Positions 25,710 to 35,100 of a stretch of DNA of 64,000 nucleotides are shown here, piece after piece (position 1 is the stretch's first letter; each line of letters begins with the position of its first letter). The notes beneath the pieces are model-generated. The model ran no database searches and had not been told where the DNA came from. It was given only the letters and a program-made list of their open reading frames with translations. The position numbers were made by a program, and so were the translations under genes. This DNA is from Anaerolineaceae bacterium (GTDB lineage Bacteria > Chloroflexota > Anaerolineae > Anaerolineales > Anaerolineaceae). The stretch is from NCBI GenBank assembly GCA_029975475.1, contig JARKPB010000019.1, positions 1-64,000 on the forward strand. Reading direction: 5' to 3'.

Positions 25710-26525
25710 ATGAGCTTAATCAACGATGATGAGTGGCGCATCGCGCGGCTGGAACGGCTGGGGCTGAAAGAAGACCCGTTTAAGCTCTCGGCAGACCCGC
25801 GCTACCTCTACCTTGGCCCCGAACACCTGGCGGTCTACCGACAGGCTCAGGGCGTGATCGCGCGGCGGCGCGGACTGGCGCTGATCAGCGGGGATATGGG
25901 CATGGGGAAAAGTTCCCTCGCCCGGCGGCTCTACGATGTCTATTCCAGCGAAGAAAGCATCACCATCAGCTATATCCACACGGCGGCTTTCAAATCCGCC
26001 ATGGATGCTGCCCGCCAGATCTCGATGACCCTGGGCGTGCAGCCGCAGCGTTCCTTCCAGCGCCAGATGGAAGAGCTGGAACAGACGGTGGCGAACGCCT
26101 ACACCAGCGGCCAGAACGTGGTCATCATGCTGGACGACGCGCAGCTGATGGATCCGGAAGCTCTGGAGGTCATCCACCGGCTGTATAACTTTGACTACGA
26201 TTCGAAAGTCTGCCAGATCCTGGCGTTCGGTCAGAGCGAAATGACCGGCGTGTTCGAGACCAACCGCGCGGTCAACGCGCGCGTCTTTGTGCGCCTGGCC
26301 CTGCCGCCGCTAACCCTCTCCAGCGCGCTGCAAATGGTGCTGTTCCGCCTGCGCGTCGCCGGGCGCAATGAAGCCCTGATCAACGACGACGCCTTCGAAC
26401 TGCTGTATGAACGCTCCCAGGGCGTGCCGCGCGAGATCATCCGGCTGTGCGCGCTCGCCATTGACGAGCTGCTCGCTTCGGATGAAAGCATGATCAGCCT
26501 GGATATTATTCGAGAGGTTAGGTAA
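25710..26525 (+). CDS. ExeA/TniB-like AAA+ ATPase
   Basis: A 271-residue AAA ATPase from ATG 25710, nine bases after AGGAGGA. The N-terminal pattern PFKLSADPRYLYLGPEHL is typical of ExeA/GspA-type ATPases; Walker A is GDMGMGKSS near residue 61, Walker B VVIMLDDAQL near 137-144, and a C-terminal winged lid follows. Relatives load partners on DNA (TniB, IstB) or act in secretion (ExeA). Here it starts a rightward operon of replication-like proteins, so a DNA-loading role beside the DnaA domain I protein is possible (inference). No transposase is near. Confidence 0.75.
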   Translation: MSLINDDEWRIARLERLGLKEDPFKLSADPRYLYLGPEHLAVYRQAQGVIARRRGLALISGDMGMGKSSLARRLYDVYSSEESITISYIHTAAFKSAMDAARQISMTLGVQPQRSFQRQMEELEQTVANAYTSGQNVVIMLDDAQLMDPEALEVIHRLYNFDYDSKVCQILAFGQSEMTGVFETNRAVNARVFVRLALPPLTLSSALQMVLFRLRVAGRNEALINDDAFELLYERSQGVPREIIRLCALAIDELLASDESMISLDIIREVR

Positions 26526-26530
26526 TTGCT

Positions 26531-26860
26531 ATGGCTCCCTCACCATCTACCCGCAACGCGTGGGTGCAGCTGTACGAAGCGCGCCGCGCCACCAACAGTG
26601 AGTTTGATGCCCGTCCGCCGGGCCGCCCCCCGCTGCCTGTGCCGCGCACCAAGGTCGGCTTCACCCTCTCCACCGCCGAAGTCAACGAGCTCAACGCCTG
26701 GCAGGACCGCCTGAGCGACCTGCTCGGGCGCAAGGTGTCCACCGGCGAAACCATCGGCATTCTCACCCGGGTCTGCACGGCGCGCCTGAACCGTCTGGGC
26801 GAGGCCGGGAAGGTCAAGGACCTGGCCCAGTTGGTTGAGCGGATGATCGGCAATGAGTAA
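26531..26860 (+). CDS. Small RHH-like protein of unknown function
   Basis: A 109-residue protein that starts five bases after the AAA ATPase gene. After a basic, proline-rich N-terminus, the part RTKVGFTLSTAEVNELNAW, followed by a long helical stretch, resembles a ribbon-helix-helix or small helical DNA-binding fold. No family was recognised. Translation is probably coupled to the ATPase gene. A role as its DNA-binding partner would fit the place of the gene, but is inference. Confidence 0.6.
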   Translation: MAPSPSTRNAWVQLYEARRATNSEFDARPPGRPPLPVPRTKVGFTLSTAEVNELNAWQDRLSDLLGRKVSTGETIGILTRVCTARLNRLGEAGKVKDLAQLVERMIGNE

Positions 26861-26904
26861 TTTTTTCTTCCGCAAATCTCCCTATTTTTCGGTAGAAATT
26901 AATT

Positions 26905-26926
26905 CCGGCGGCGCGTCCGCCGCCGG
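26905..26926. repeat. GC-rich hairpin in the gap 26861-27058
   Basis: CCGGCGGCG, loop CGTC, CGCCGCCGG. Otherwise the gap contains a second, weaker C6...G6 repeat near 26933-26956 and no gene. Confidence 0.6.
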
Positions 26927-27058
26927 GGCTCCCCCCAAATCCACCCCATGGGGGGATAGAATTAAAGTTCTAATTTCAGTACACTCAAAGGGCGGCGAAA
27001 TGCTGAAAGGGGGGGTCATGATGACCCTGCCTTGCGCCGCCGCAGGAGGGAAAGCGCT

Positions 27059-27889
27059 TTGAAAGACAGCACCGCCGCACCGCTCTTTTACCCCGTCCGG
27101 GAGCGCACGCTGCCTTTCCGCGGCCGCCTGATCGCCACCGCGGATTTAAAGGACGGGAAAGGCTACGTCTCAGTGCGCTCGCTGTGCGATTGCTTTGGGT
27201 TAGACCCGCGCTCGCAGCGCAAGCGCCTGGAACGCCAGCAGGGCTATTTCGCCCCTTACACCGCCATGATCCTGATGACCACACCCGGAGGCCCCCAGCC
27301 GACCCTGTGTCTGACCGCTTCGGCCGTGCCGCTCTTTCTCACCGGTGTGGACCTCGAACGCGTCCAGGATCCCCAGACCCGCGAGCTGCTGCTCGCCTTC
27401 CTGGATGAAGCCCACACTGTGCTGGCCGAACATTTCGGCATCAGCGAGCGCGGCGAGATGCAGTTCCTGCGCGAATCGATCGCCCGCATGGTGGCTGAAC
27501 AGGAAGCCTTTGAGGAGACCGTCTCAAAAAAAGTCGAAGCGGAGCTGGCTGAGATCCGCAAAGCGCACGAGGAAAAGGTGGAGCAAATCCGCGCGGCTTT
27601 CGGCAACCTGCGCCAGCAGGTGGCCAAGCTGGAAGCCGTCGCCGGACCCAAAGCCCGCCTGACCCCCGAGCAGATGGGCCAGCTCCGCCAACTGGTCGCC
27701 ACCCTGGGCACCCTGATGCAGGAACGCGGGGTGGCAAAGCCCTACGCGGGGATTTACATGGATGTCACCCGCATGACCGGCGTGAGCCGTTCGGAAGACA
27801 TCCGGCAGGAAGATTTCCCCCAGGTAGTCGCCTTCCTGCAGCAGCAGATTGACGCCCTGGTTAAAACCAGCCCGCAGAAGCCAGACTGA
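27059..27889 (+). CDS. Phage antirepressor-like protein (P22_AR_N type N-terminus)
   Basis: A 276-residue protein from a TTG at 27059, preceded by AGGAGGG at 8 bases; upstream in-frame codons have no ribosome site. The N-terminal part, with VRERTLPFRGRLIATA, YVSVRSLCDCFGLDPRSQRKR and LCLTASAVPLFLTG, fits the P22_AR_N antirepressor domain. A coiled coil (~residues 145-205) follows, then an ORF6C-like end: YAGIYMDVTRMTG and DIRQEDFPQVVAFL. In phages such proteins bind repressors. Here no phage structural genes are present, so a host or plasmid replication-control role is more likely (inference). Confidence 0.7.
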   Translation: MKDSTAAPLFYPVRERTLPFRGRLIATADLKDGKGYVSVRSLCDCFGLDPRSQRKRLERQQGYFAPYTAMILMTTPGGPQPTLCLTASAVPLFLTGVDLERVQDPQTRELLLAFLDEAHTVLAEHFGISERGEMQFLRESIARMVAEQEAFEETVSKKVEAELAEIRKAHEEKVEQIRAAFGNLRQQVAKLEAVAGPKARLTPEQMGQLRQLVATLGTLMQERGVAKPYAGIYMDVTRMTGVSRSEDIRQEDFPQVVAFLQQQIDALVKTSPQKPD

Positions 27890-27915
27890 AGCGGGCCAGA
27901 GAAGGACGAACACGG

Positions 27916-28866
27916 ATGGAACAGGTCAGGCCGGCCGCAGCCCAGACAAACCCAGCCCCAGATTTTCGCCAGGCGTGGCAGATGGCGCTGGGCGACCTGC
28001 GCGCCCAGATGTCGCGCGCCGATTATGATACCTGGGTGCGCGACCTGCAGCCGGTCAGTTTTGCTAATTCAATCCTCACCGTCGGGACGGTCAACCGTTA
28101 CGGGCGCGACTGGGCTCAGGAAAGGCTGCGCTCGACGCTGAACCGCATGCTGCAGGGCTACCTGCGCCAGCCGGTCTCGGTGGAATTTATCGTCCAAAAC
28201 GAGTATTACCAGCCGGAGCGGAGCGAACCTGCCGCCGGTCTGCGCACCCGCATCAGCCTGCCGCGCGGCGGTCGATCCGCGGCGCGAAAAAGCCCCGCGC
28301 CGCCCGGGCAGCAGCCCCCCGACCAGCTGCCGCCCGAACCGCCCGAAGCGCCCGAATCCCGCCCGCCGGAAGCCGGCGCGGAATCCCCCCGCAAAGCCAT
28401 GCTCACCCGTGCCTACGGCAGCGCCCGCGCGGCGGTGATCCAGCCCGAACGCGGCATGTTCATCACCCTGTACTTTTTCAGCAACTGGCTGCCGCTGCTC
28501 GGTCATTCCGCCGCGGCGGTGATCCTAGCGGCGCGCTCGATGTGTTATTGGAATCCGCTAAAGGGTGTGCTGCGCAACCAGGTTGAAACCGATATGGCGG
28601 ATCTGGCCCGCCGCGCTTCGGTCAGCGTGCGCACGGTCAAAGACGTGCTGGCCAACCCGCTGGTTCAACAGTATTTCCTGCGCTACAAGGTCCGCCGCAC
28701 CATGACCCCCAACGGCGTGCGCACCGCCGGCATCTGGATGACCGTGCGCATGGACGACCCGCTCACCCCCGAAGATCAGCAGCGCTGCGGGGTGAGCGAG
28801 GATGAGCGCTGGCTGCCCCCCGATTTTATCGAAGAACGCGGCGGCGCGGATGATGACGGAGGGTGA
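27916..28866 (+). CDS. DnaA domain I fused to a winged-helix replication-type domain, without AAA+ part
   Basis: A 316-residue protein. Residues ~17-97 match DnaA domain I (FRQAWQMALGDLRAQMSRAD, DTWVRDLQPVSF, RYGRDWAQERLR), which in DnaA binds DnaB helicase and DiaA-like partners. Residues ~100-160 are a proline-rich linker. Residues ~180-280 form a helix-turn-helix/winged-helix part (DMADLARRASVSVRTVKDVL) and a beta wing with RRTMTPNGVRTAGIWMTVRM. The AAA+ and domain IV parts of DnaA are absent. It follows the antirepressor-like gene by 26 bases, with ATG at 27916 after AGAAGGACG. It could be a replication initiator or regulator; function is inference. Confidence 0.72.
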   Translation: MEQVRPAAAQTNPAPDFRQAWQMALGDLRAQMSRADYDTWVRDLQPVSFANSILTVGTVNRYGRDWAQERLRSTLNRMLQGYLRQPVSVEFIVQNEYYQPERSEPAAGLRTRISLPRGGRSAARKSPAPPGQQPPDQLPPEPPEAPESRPPEAGAESPRKAMLTRAYGSARAAVIQPERGMFITLYFFSNWLPLLGHSAAAVILAARSMCYWNPLKGVLRNQVETDMADLARRASVSVRTVKDVLANPLVQQYFLRYKVRRTMTPNGVRTAGIWMTVRMDDPLTPEDQQRCGVSEDERWLPPDFIEERGGADDDGG

Positions 28867-28869
28867 CCC

Positions 28870-29490
28870 GTGACCCGGCGCGCGGCGAAACTGCTTCCCG
28901 CCCTGCTGGCAGGGCTGACCCTTTGGCTGGCGCTTTGCGGATGCAATTTACCCCTCGGCGCGCCGCCCCTGGCGACCGGCACCCCCGAACCCGGGCCGCC
29001 GCGCAGGCTCTTGACGCCCATTCCCACCGCGACCGCCGCGGCGTCCGCCGCCAGCCCGCCGTTCCTGGTGCTGCCCGGCAGCTGGGTTGGGCGCGAAGTG
29101 CCGCCCGAACCGCCCGGCTACCCGCGCTACAGCGCCTGGATGATGGCGCCGGATTACCACGATTACGCCTATGAATTCCTCCTCAGCGAAGACGGCAGCC
29201 AGGGAATGATCCTTTTTCAACGCTTTGCCCGCCGCAGCGCGGACGGAAAGGCGTATTTCACGGTGGTGGACGCGCGCGATTTCCCCGCCCTGCCGGAGGG
29301 TAAGACCTTCTTCACGGGCTGTCAGGTAGACGGCGCGGTACGGGACGACCTGATCGTCCTTGGCGCGCCGGACCCGGCTGACCCCGCGCTGGTGATCGTT
29401 GACCGCGCCTGGCAGGCCGACCGCGCCAGCGAGCACATCCTGGATCTGGAGGGGGGATGGCGCTGCGCGCTTGAACGGATGGGCGAATAA
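28870..29490 (+). CDS. Predicted secreted or lipid-anchored protein of unknown function
   Basis: A 206-residue protein that starts with GTG three bases after the stop of the DnaA-like gene. A hydrophobic signal (LLPALLAGLTLWLALCGC-N) is followed by a Pro/Thr/Ala-rich linker, as in the other lipoproteins in this window, though its lipobox is not ideal. The rest is a compact alpha/beta domain with no recognised motif. It could share the transcript of the replication genes or only follow them. No function is proposed. Confidence 0.6.
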   Translation: MTRRAAKLLPALLAGLTLWLALCGCNLPLGAPPLATGTPEPGPPRRLLTPIPTATAAASAASPPFLVLPGSWVGREVPPEPPGYPRYSAWMMAPDYHDYAYEFLLSEDGSQGMILFQRFARRSADGKAYFTVVDARDFPALPEGKTFFTGCQVDGAVRDDLIVLGAPDPADPALVIVDRAWQADRASEHILDLEGGWRCALERMGE

Positions 29491-29620
29491 CCCCGCCGGG
29501 CGGACGCTTTCTTTCAATCGGGTATTTTGCTTATCCAATTGAGGTTAACAAAAAAACGCGGACGCGTCATCGTTCGCGTTTCTCCGCGTGCGGGTATTGC
29601 GTATAGCCGTATTATATTTT

Positions 29621-31633
29621 CTACCGACTTTCACCCAGGGTGAAGTAAAAGGCCGCTCCCTGGTCCACCGCCGCCTCGACCCAAATGTTCCCGCCGTGGC
29701 GCTGGATAATGCGCTGCACGGTGGCCAGGCCGATGCCGTTGCCGGGAAATTCGCGGGTGGAATGCAGGCGCTGAAAAGGCGCGAAGAGATTGCCGGCCTT
29801 GCTCATGTCAAATCCCACCCCGTTGTCGCGCACGCAAAACACGCGCTGGCCGCTTTTCTTATCCAGCCGGCATTCCAGCCAGACGTGCGCCTGGGGGCGG
29901 GGGGCGGTGTACTTCCAGGCGTTGTCCAGCAGATTGGTCAGAACCACCTTCAGCAGCAGCGGGTCGCCGTTCACGGCGCAGTGTTTGATCGGCAGCGAGA
30001 CCTGCACGTCTCTGCCCGGGTAAGCCGCGCGCACCTCTTCCAGCGCTTCCGCCGCCAGGCGGCAGAAATCGAGATCCTGGCGGTTTAATTCCTGGCGGCT
30101 GACGCGCGATAATTTGAGCAAATCTTCAATCAGCTGACTCATGCGCTCGGCGTTGGCTTGAATGCGCTCCAGGTAGTGCAAGCCCTGTTCATCCATCCGT
30201 TCGCGGTAATCGCTGGCGAGCGCGTCCGCGAAACCCGCCATGGCGCGCAGCGGAGCGCGCAGGTCGTGCGAGACCGCTGAGGCGAACGATTCCAGTTCTT
30301 TATTTGCCGCCTGCAGTTCAGCCGTGCGGTCGCGCACGCGCTGTTCCAGGGTGGCGTTCAAGCGCTCGACTTCGCCCTGCGACTGGCGCAGCTCCTCCAC
30401 GGTGCGTTGCAACCGGGCGAGCAGGCGCGCGTTTTGAATGCCTAACCCGATCTGGTTGGCGGCCACCGCCAGCCATTCGCAGTCCTGCGGGGTGTAATAT
30501 GCGCTGCGGTAGGATTGCAGCTCGAGCAGGCCAACCGTCTCGCCTTCCACCACCATCGGCAGGTACACGGCGCTGTCCGGCAGGCGCTGATCGCCAAGCA
30601 CCACGGCTCCGCCCTCGCGGCTCAGGCGCGCCAGGTCGTGCTGGACGACCGCCCGCTGGCTGGTAACGGCCAGTCCGCGCCCGCTCACGGCGCTGGCGGG
30701 GTCAATTACCAGCGGCGGCGCCAGGTTGGGATCAATGCGTTCGCCGTCCGCGCTGATGAAGGCTGGCGCAAGGGTGGCGGTCTGGCTGTCGAAGAGGGTG
30801 ATGGCGATGTTGGGGCAGTCAATCATCTCGCGCAGGCTGCCTTCGGCGACGCTGAAAATCTCTTCCAGCGAGCGCGCGGCGGCCAGGTCGTGCCCCAGCC
30901 GTCCCAGGCGTTCCTGCAGCAGGTTTTTTTGCGCCAGCCCGTTTTCGGCTTCAATGCGGGTGGCGAGGCTGGCTTCCATCTGGCGGTGAAGGCGGCGGTT
31001 GACCATCATCACCAGCGCGAAGGTGGTGGCGATAAACAGCATCTCGGTGGAGAGGATGAGGACCGAATCCGCCGTCCCGGAGGCAAAAAACTGCTGACTG
31101 GCGGGCGGAAAGACCAGATTCACCACCACCCTGGCACCGATGAGCAGCAATTGCATCCCCAGCACAAGGAGGACATCGCGCCCTTCCGGCCGGTCCTGGG
31201 GGGCGGTCTGCCGGGCGATCAGCCAGATGCCCATCGCGAAGACAGCGGCCTGGAACAGCGAAAAGAAAATGATGCGGATTTGCAGATTCGGGGAAATAAA
31301 GGTGAAATAATAAAAAATGACCAGAAAGAGGATCGAAACCGCGACCGTGTGCCCTTTCCACACCGGGCGGTCAAAGAACAGGTGCAGGGCGATGATCAGG
31401 AGAATATTGCCGAGCATCAGGGCGGCGTTGCCCAGCAGGATGGAAAGGAAATCGGGCACCAGGTCGCGCAGCGCCATCAGCAACAGACCGCCGAACTGAA
31501 AGATGTAGCTGACCGCGAACATGGAAAGACCCGCCAGGCGGCGGCGGTTTTGCAGCCAGAGCGCGAGGATCACCGCCAGACAGATGCTGGCTGTGATCAT
31601 ATAACTGATGATAATCGTTCGCATATCGAGCAC
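29621..31633 (-). CDS. Membrane sensor histidine kinase: 7-8 TM, GAF-like, HisKA, HATPase
   Basis: A 670-residue kinase. Roughly residues 1-220 hold seven to eight membrane helices; a GAF-like domain (about 240-420) and a coiled coil follow; the H-box is SFASAVSHDLRAPLRAMAGF; N- and G-boxes are LTNLLDNAWKYT, VRDNGVGFDM and FPGNGIGLATV. The kinase core closely resembles that of the PAS/GAF kinase at 32180, like bacteriophytochrome-type kinases. The GTG at 31633 has AGGTAGG upstream. It is 107 bases downstream of the Rcp1-like regulator on the same strand and may be the last member of the KaiBC cluster. Confidence 0.88.
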   Translation of the reverse strand: MLDMRTIIISYMITASICLAVILALWLQNRRRLAGLSMFAVSYIFQFGGLLLMALRDLVPDFLSILLGNAALMLGNILLIIALHLFFDRPVWKGHTVAVSILFLVIFYYFTFISPNLQIRIIFFSLFQAAVFAMGIWLIARQTAPQDRPEGRDVLLVLGMQLLLIGARVVVNLVFPPASQQFFASGTADSVLILSTEMLFIATTFALVMMVNRRLHRQMEASLATRIEAENGLAQKNLLQERLGRLGHDLAAARSLEEIFSVAEGSLREMIDCPNIAITLFDSQTATLAPAFISADGERIDPNLAPPLVIDPASAVSGRGLAVTSQRAVVQHDLARLSREGGAVVLGDQRLPDSAVYLPMVVEGETVGLLELQSYRSAYYTPQDCEWLAVAANQIGLGIQNARLLARLQRTVEELRQSQGEVERLNATLEQRVRDRTAELQAANKELESFASAVSHDLRAPLRAMAGFADALASDYRERMDEQGLHYLERIQANAERMSQLIEDLLKLSRVSRQELNRQDLDFCRLAAEALEEVRAAYPGRDVQVSLPIKHCAVNGDPLLLKVVLTNLLDNAWKYTAPRPQAHVWLECRLDKKSGQRVFCVRDNGVGFDMSKAGNLFAPFQRLHSTREFPGNGIGLATVQRIIQRHGGNIWVEAAVDQGAAFYFTLGESR

Positions 31634-31740
31634 GGCTTGGCCTACCTTTCCGGCGCGGGCAAATTCTTGAAGTTCACCCGGGGATGCCTGATCGGCGGCT
31701 GGCGGGCATCTCTGGCTTCCCCGCTCAGCCGGGCAGGGGG

Positions 31741-32178
31741 TTAACCGGTGGGCGGTTCGTTCAGCACCAGCCAGTACAATCCGAGCTGCTGGATGGATTC
31801 GGCGAACTGGCGGAAGTCAACCGGCTTGCGGATGTAGGAATTCACTCCCAGGTCGTACCCGCGGGCGATGTCGCTTTCTTCATTAGAGGAGGTCAATATG
31901 ACCACTGGCAGGCGGCGGGTGCGCTCATCCGCGCGGATGCGCCGCAGCACTTCCAGTCCGTCGATCCCGGGCAGTTTCAGATCCAGGAGGGTGATGGCGG
32001 GCATCTCGCGCGTATCGCGCCCGGCGTATTTTCCGGTTCCCATCAGATAGTCAAGGGCTTCCTGGCCGTCCTCCGCCACGATCAATTCGTTCATGATGTG
32101 GGCTTTATTCAGCGCGCGGCGGGTGAGCTCAATATCAGACGGGTTGTCTTCGATCAGCAGGATGATTTTCTGTTTCAT
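31741..32178 (-). CDS. Rcp1-like single-domain response regulator
   Basis: A 145-residue CheY-fold receiver with no output domain. Acidic pocket IEDNPSD, phospho-acceptor ITLLDLKLPGIDG, switch LTSSNEE and Lys in SYIRKPVDF are all present. The long alpha4-beta5 region and wording resemble Rcp1, the partner of cyanobacterial phytochromes. The ATG at 32178 follows the stop of the upstream kinase by one base, so the two are coupled. It probably takes phosphate from that kinase. Confidence 0.9.
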   Translation of the reverse strand: MKQKIILLIEDNPSDIELTRRALNKAHIMNELIVAEDGQEALDYLMGTGKYAGRDTREMPAITLLDLKLPGIDGLEVLRRIRADERTRRLPVVILTSSNEESDIARGYDLGVNSYIRKPVDFRQFAESIQQLGLYWLVLNEPPTG

Positions 32179-32179
32179 C

Positions 32180-35100
32180 TCAGTCCTCGATGGTGAAATA
32201 AAATACTGCCCCGCGGTCTTTCTCAGCCTCAGCCCAGATGCGGCCGCCGTGGCGCTGAAGGATGCGCTGCACGGTGGCAAGGCCAATGCCGTTGCCGGGA
32301 AAATCTGAAACCTTGTGCAGCCGCTGAAAAGGCCCGAACAGGTTTTGGGCGATCGCCATATCAAAACCGACGCCGTTATCACGCACGTAAAAGACGCTTT
32401 GGCCGTTCACCTCTTTCTTGCCAAAGACGATTTCCGCTTTTTCCTGCCGGCTGGTGAACTTGCAGGCGTTATCCAGCAAATTATAGAGCACCACTTCCAA
32501 CAGGCGGCTGTCTCCGCGCACGGTCAGCCCGCGCGCGACCGAGATGCTGATCGTGCGCGGCTGGTAGTTTTCTTTGAGCCGCGCGGCGATCTGGCGCGCC
32601 AGGCGGCTCAAGTCGATCGGCTCGTACTGCATCTCCAGGCGGGTCACGCGCGAAAGCTGCAGCAGGTCGTCAATCAATTGACCCATGCGCTGGGCTTCAC
32701 CGCGCACGCGCTTGAGGTAGTTTCGGCCCTGTTCATCCAGCGCATCGCTGTAATCTTCCAGCAGCGCCAGGCTCCAGCCGTCAATCCCGCGCAGGGGGGC
32801 GCGCAAGTCGTGAGAGACCGAATAGGCGAAAGCTTCCAGTTCGCGGTTCGAAGCCTGCAGCTGGTGGGTGCGCTCGGCCACCCGCCGTTCCAGCGAAGCG
32901 TTGAATTCCTGCACTTCCCGTTCCGCCTGGGTGCGCGCGGCCAGCTCGCGCTGGGCTTTGGCGTACAGGCGCGCGTTTTCAATCGCGATGGCCGCCAGGC
33001 GGGCGAACTCGCCCATCCATTCCAGGGCTTCGGGGTCGAACCGCTTGCGGGACTGGCAGGAATGGCCCAGCCCGAGAACGCCGATGACTTTGCCGCCCGC
33101 GATCAGCGGCACGCCGGCAAGGGAATACAGGCTGTTTTTTGAGAACGCGGCGATTCGCCCGGGCCAGGCATCATAATCCTCGACCACCAGCGGTTTTCCG
33201 GTTTGCCAGACCACCCCGGCCAGGCCCTCGCCGGGTTTGACCTGGAATTTGGTGGATTCAACCAGAGCGCCAATGCCAATTTGCGGCAGCAGGCCGCCGC
33301 TTTCCGGGTCAACCAGATCCACAAAACCGGAATCGGTGCCGATCAGCTCGTTGGCGCGCAGGATGATATTTTCCAGCAGGGTGTTCAGGTCCAGCTGGGC
33401 GAGGAGATCCAGACTGGTTTGCTGCAGCGCCGCCAGGACGCGGTTGCGCTGGCGCAGGGCTTCTTCGGCGCGCTTGCGTTCGCTGATGTCCTGCCCCTGG
33501 GCGATGGTGGCGAGCACGGCTTTGCCGTCCGGGGAAAAGATGGGGGCGGAATTCCACAGCACGGTGTGGGTTTCGCCGCTGGTGTGCAGAATTTCGATCT
33601 CCACCGTCTCCCAGCGCTGGCCGGCGCTGGCGGCGTAAATCAGATCCAGCGAAGCCTGGCGCTTCTCGGGCGGGAAGAGGATATCAATTCGCTGGCCGAG
33701 CACCTCGCGGCGGGTGAGGCCGGTGAGGCGTTCAAAGGCTTGATTGAAGAGGGTGATTTGATAGGCGTCGTTCCAGACGATGATGGGGGCGTTGGCGTAG
33801 GTGACCAGATTTTCCAGGTAATCGCGCGTTTCGCGCAGTTCCGCCTCGATGCGCATGCGGTCGGTGATATCCATGTTGCTGGCGCGGATGCCCAGCGCCT
33901 GGCCGTCCGCGCTCATCACCGGCTGGCAGACGTGCCCGATCCAGCGGGTGCTGCCGTCGCGGTGCAGAATGCGAAAATCCACCTGATGAGCCTTCGCCTC
34001 GTAAGGATGTTCGCGCATTTGCAGGTGCAGGGCGACAACCTCGCGGTCTTCGGGGTGCACGATCTCATCCAGCAAAGCCGGGTTGTCGAGAAATTCCTGA
34101 ACCGTGTAGCCGCTGATGCGCTCGCAGGAGGGAGAGATGTACAGCAGGTGCCCGTCCAGCGCGCGCCAGTACTCCCAGTTATAGGTGTAATCCGCCACGG
34201 TGCGGTAGCGTTCGTTTGCCGCGCGCAGTTCTTCGCGCGCCTGTTTGTTCTCGGTCACATCGCGGATGATGTTGAGCGTGCAAAAGCCCTCCGGCAGGCT
34301 GAGCGATTCGCCGGAGACCGCGCCGGTAAAAACCTGGCCGGATTTGCGGCGCAGCTGCAGTTCCAGATTTTCCACGCGTTGATGTTCGCGGTAGTACCGG
34401 ACGAAAGTCTCGCGGTCGGCCGGGTTGGCCCACAGGCCGAGCTCCAGGGTGGTCTTGCCCAGCACTTCTTCGCGCGAATACCCGAAGATGAGCGAAAAAT
34501 TGCGGTTGACGTCAATGATTTTCCCGTCTTCCAGGGTGGTGATGGCGAGCGCGTCGGGGATGGACTGGAAGGTGATGGCGAAGCGCTGTTCGCTGCTGCG
34601 CAGGCGGTCTTCGGCCTGTTTGCGCTCGGTGAGGTCGCGCAGCGCGGCCAGGTAGGCGGGCTGTCCCTGCCACTCGATCTCGCGCCGGCGCAGTTCCACC
34701 ACGCGGCGGGTTCCATCCGGCAGCAGCAGTTCCAGTTCCACGGCCTGGCCGCTTGCCAGGGGAATCCCGATCTGCTGGCCGATCACCGTTTCGGCGGTGC
34801 GGTGCAGCAGTTCGCAGGCGGCCGGGTTGGCGAAGAGGGCGGTGCCGTCCAGGCTGGTCACGAGCATGCCGTCAATATTGCTGGCGATCAAATCGCGCAG
34901 CTCGCGCTCCTTCTCCCGCAGGGCGTCTTCCGCCGCTTTGATGCGCAGCATGGATTGGACGCGGGCGACCAGCTCGCGGTTGCTGATCGGGCGGGTGATG
35001 TAGCCGTCCGCGCCGGTTTCCAACCCGTGCACCGTGCTGTCGGCGTCCACGCGCGAGCCGGAGACGATAACCACGTAGGTGTTGGCGGTTTCGGGGTCAG

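Noticed and set aside
27059-28866. Prophage
   Set aside because: Apart from the antirepressor-like protein there are no integrase, terminase, capsid or lysis genes; partition and replication-type genes dominate.
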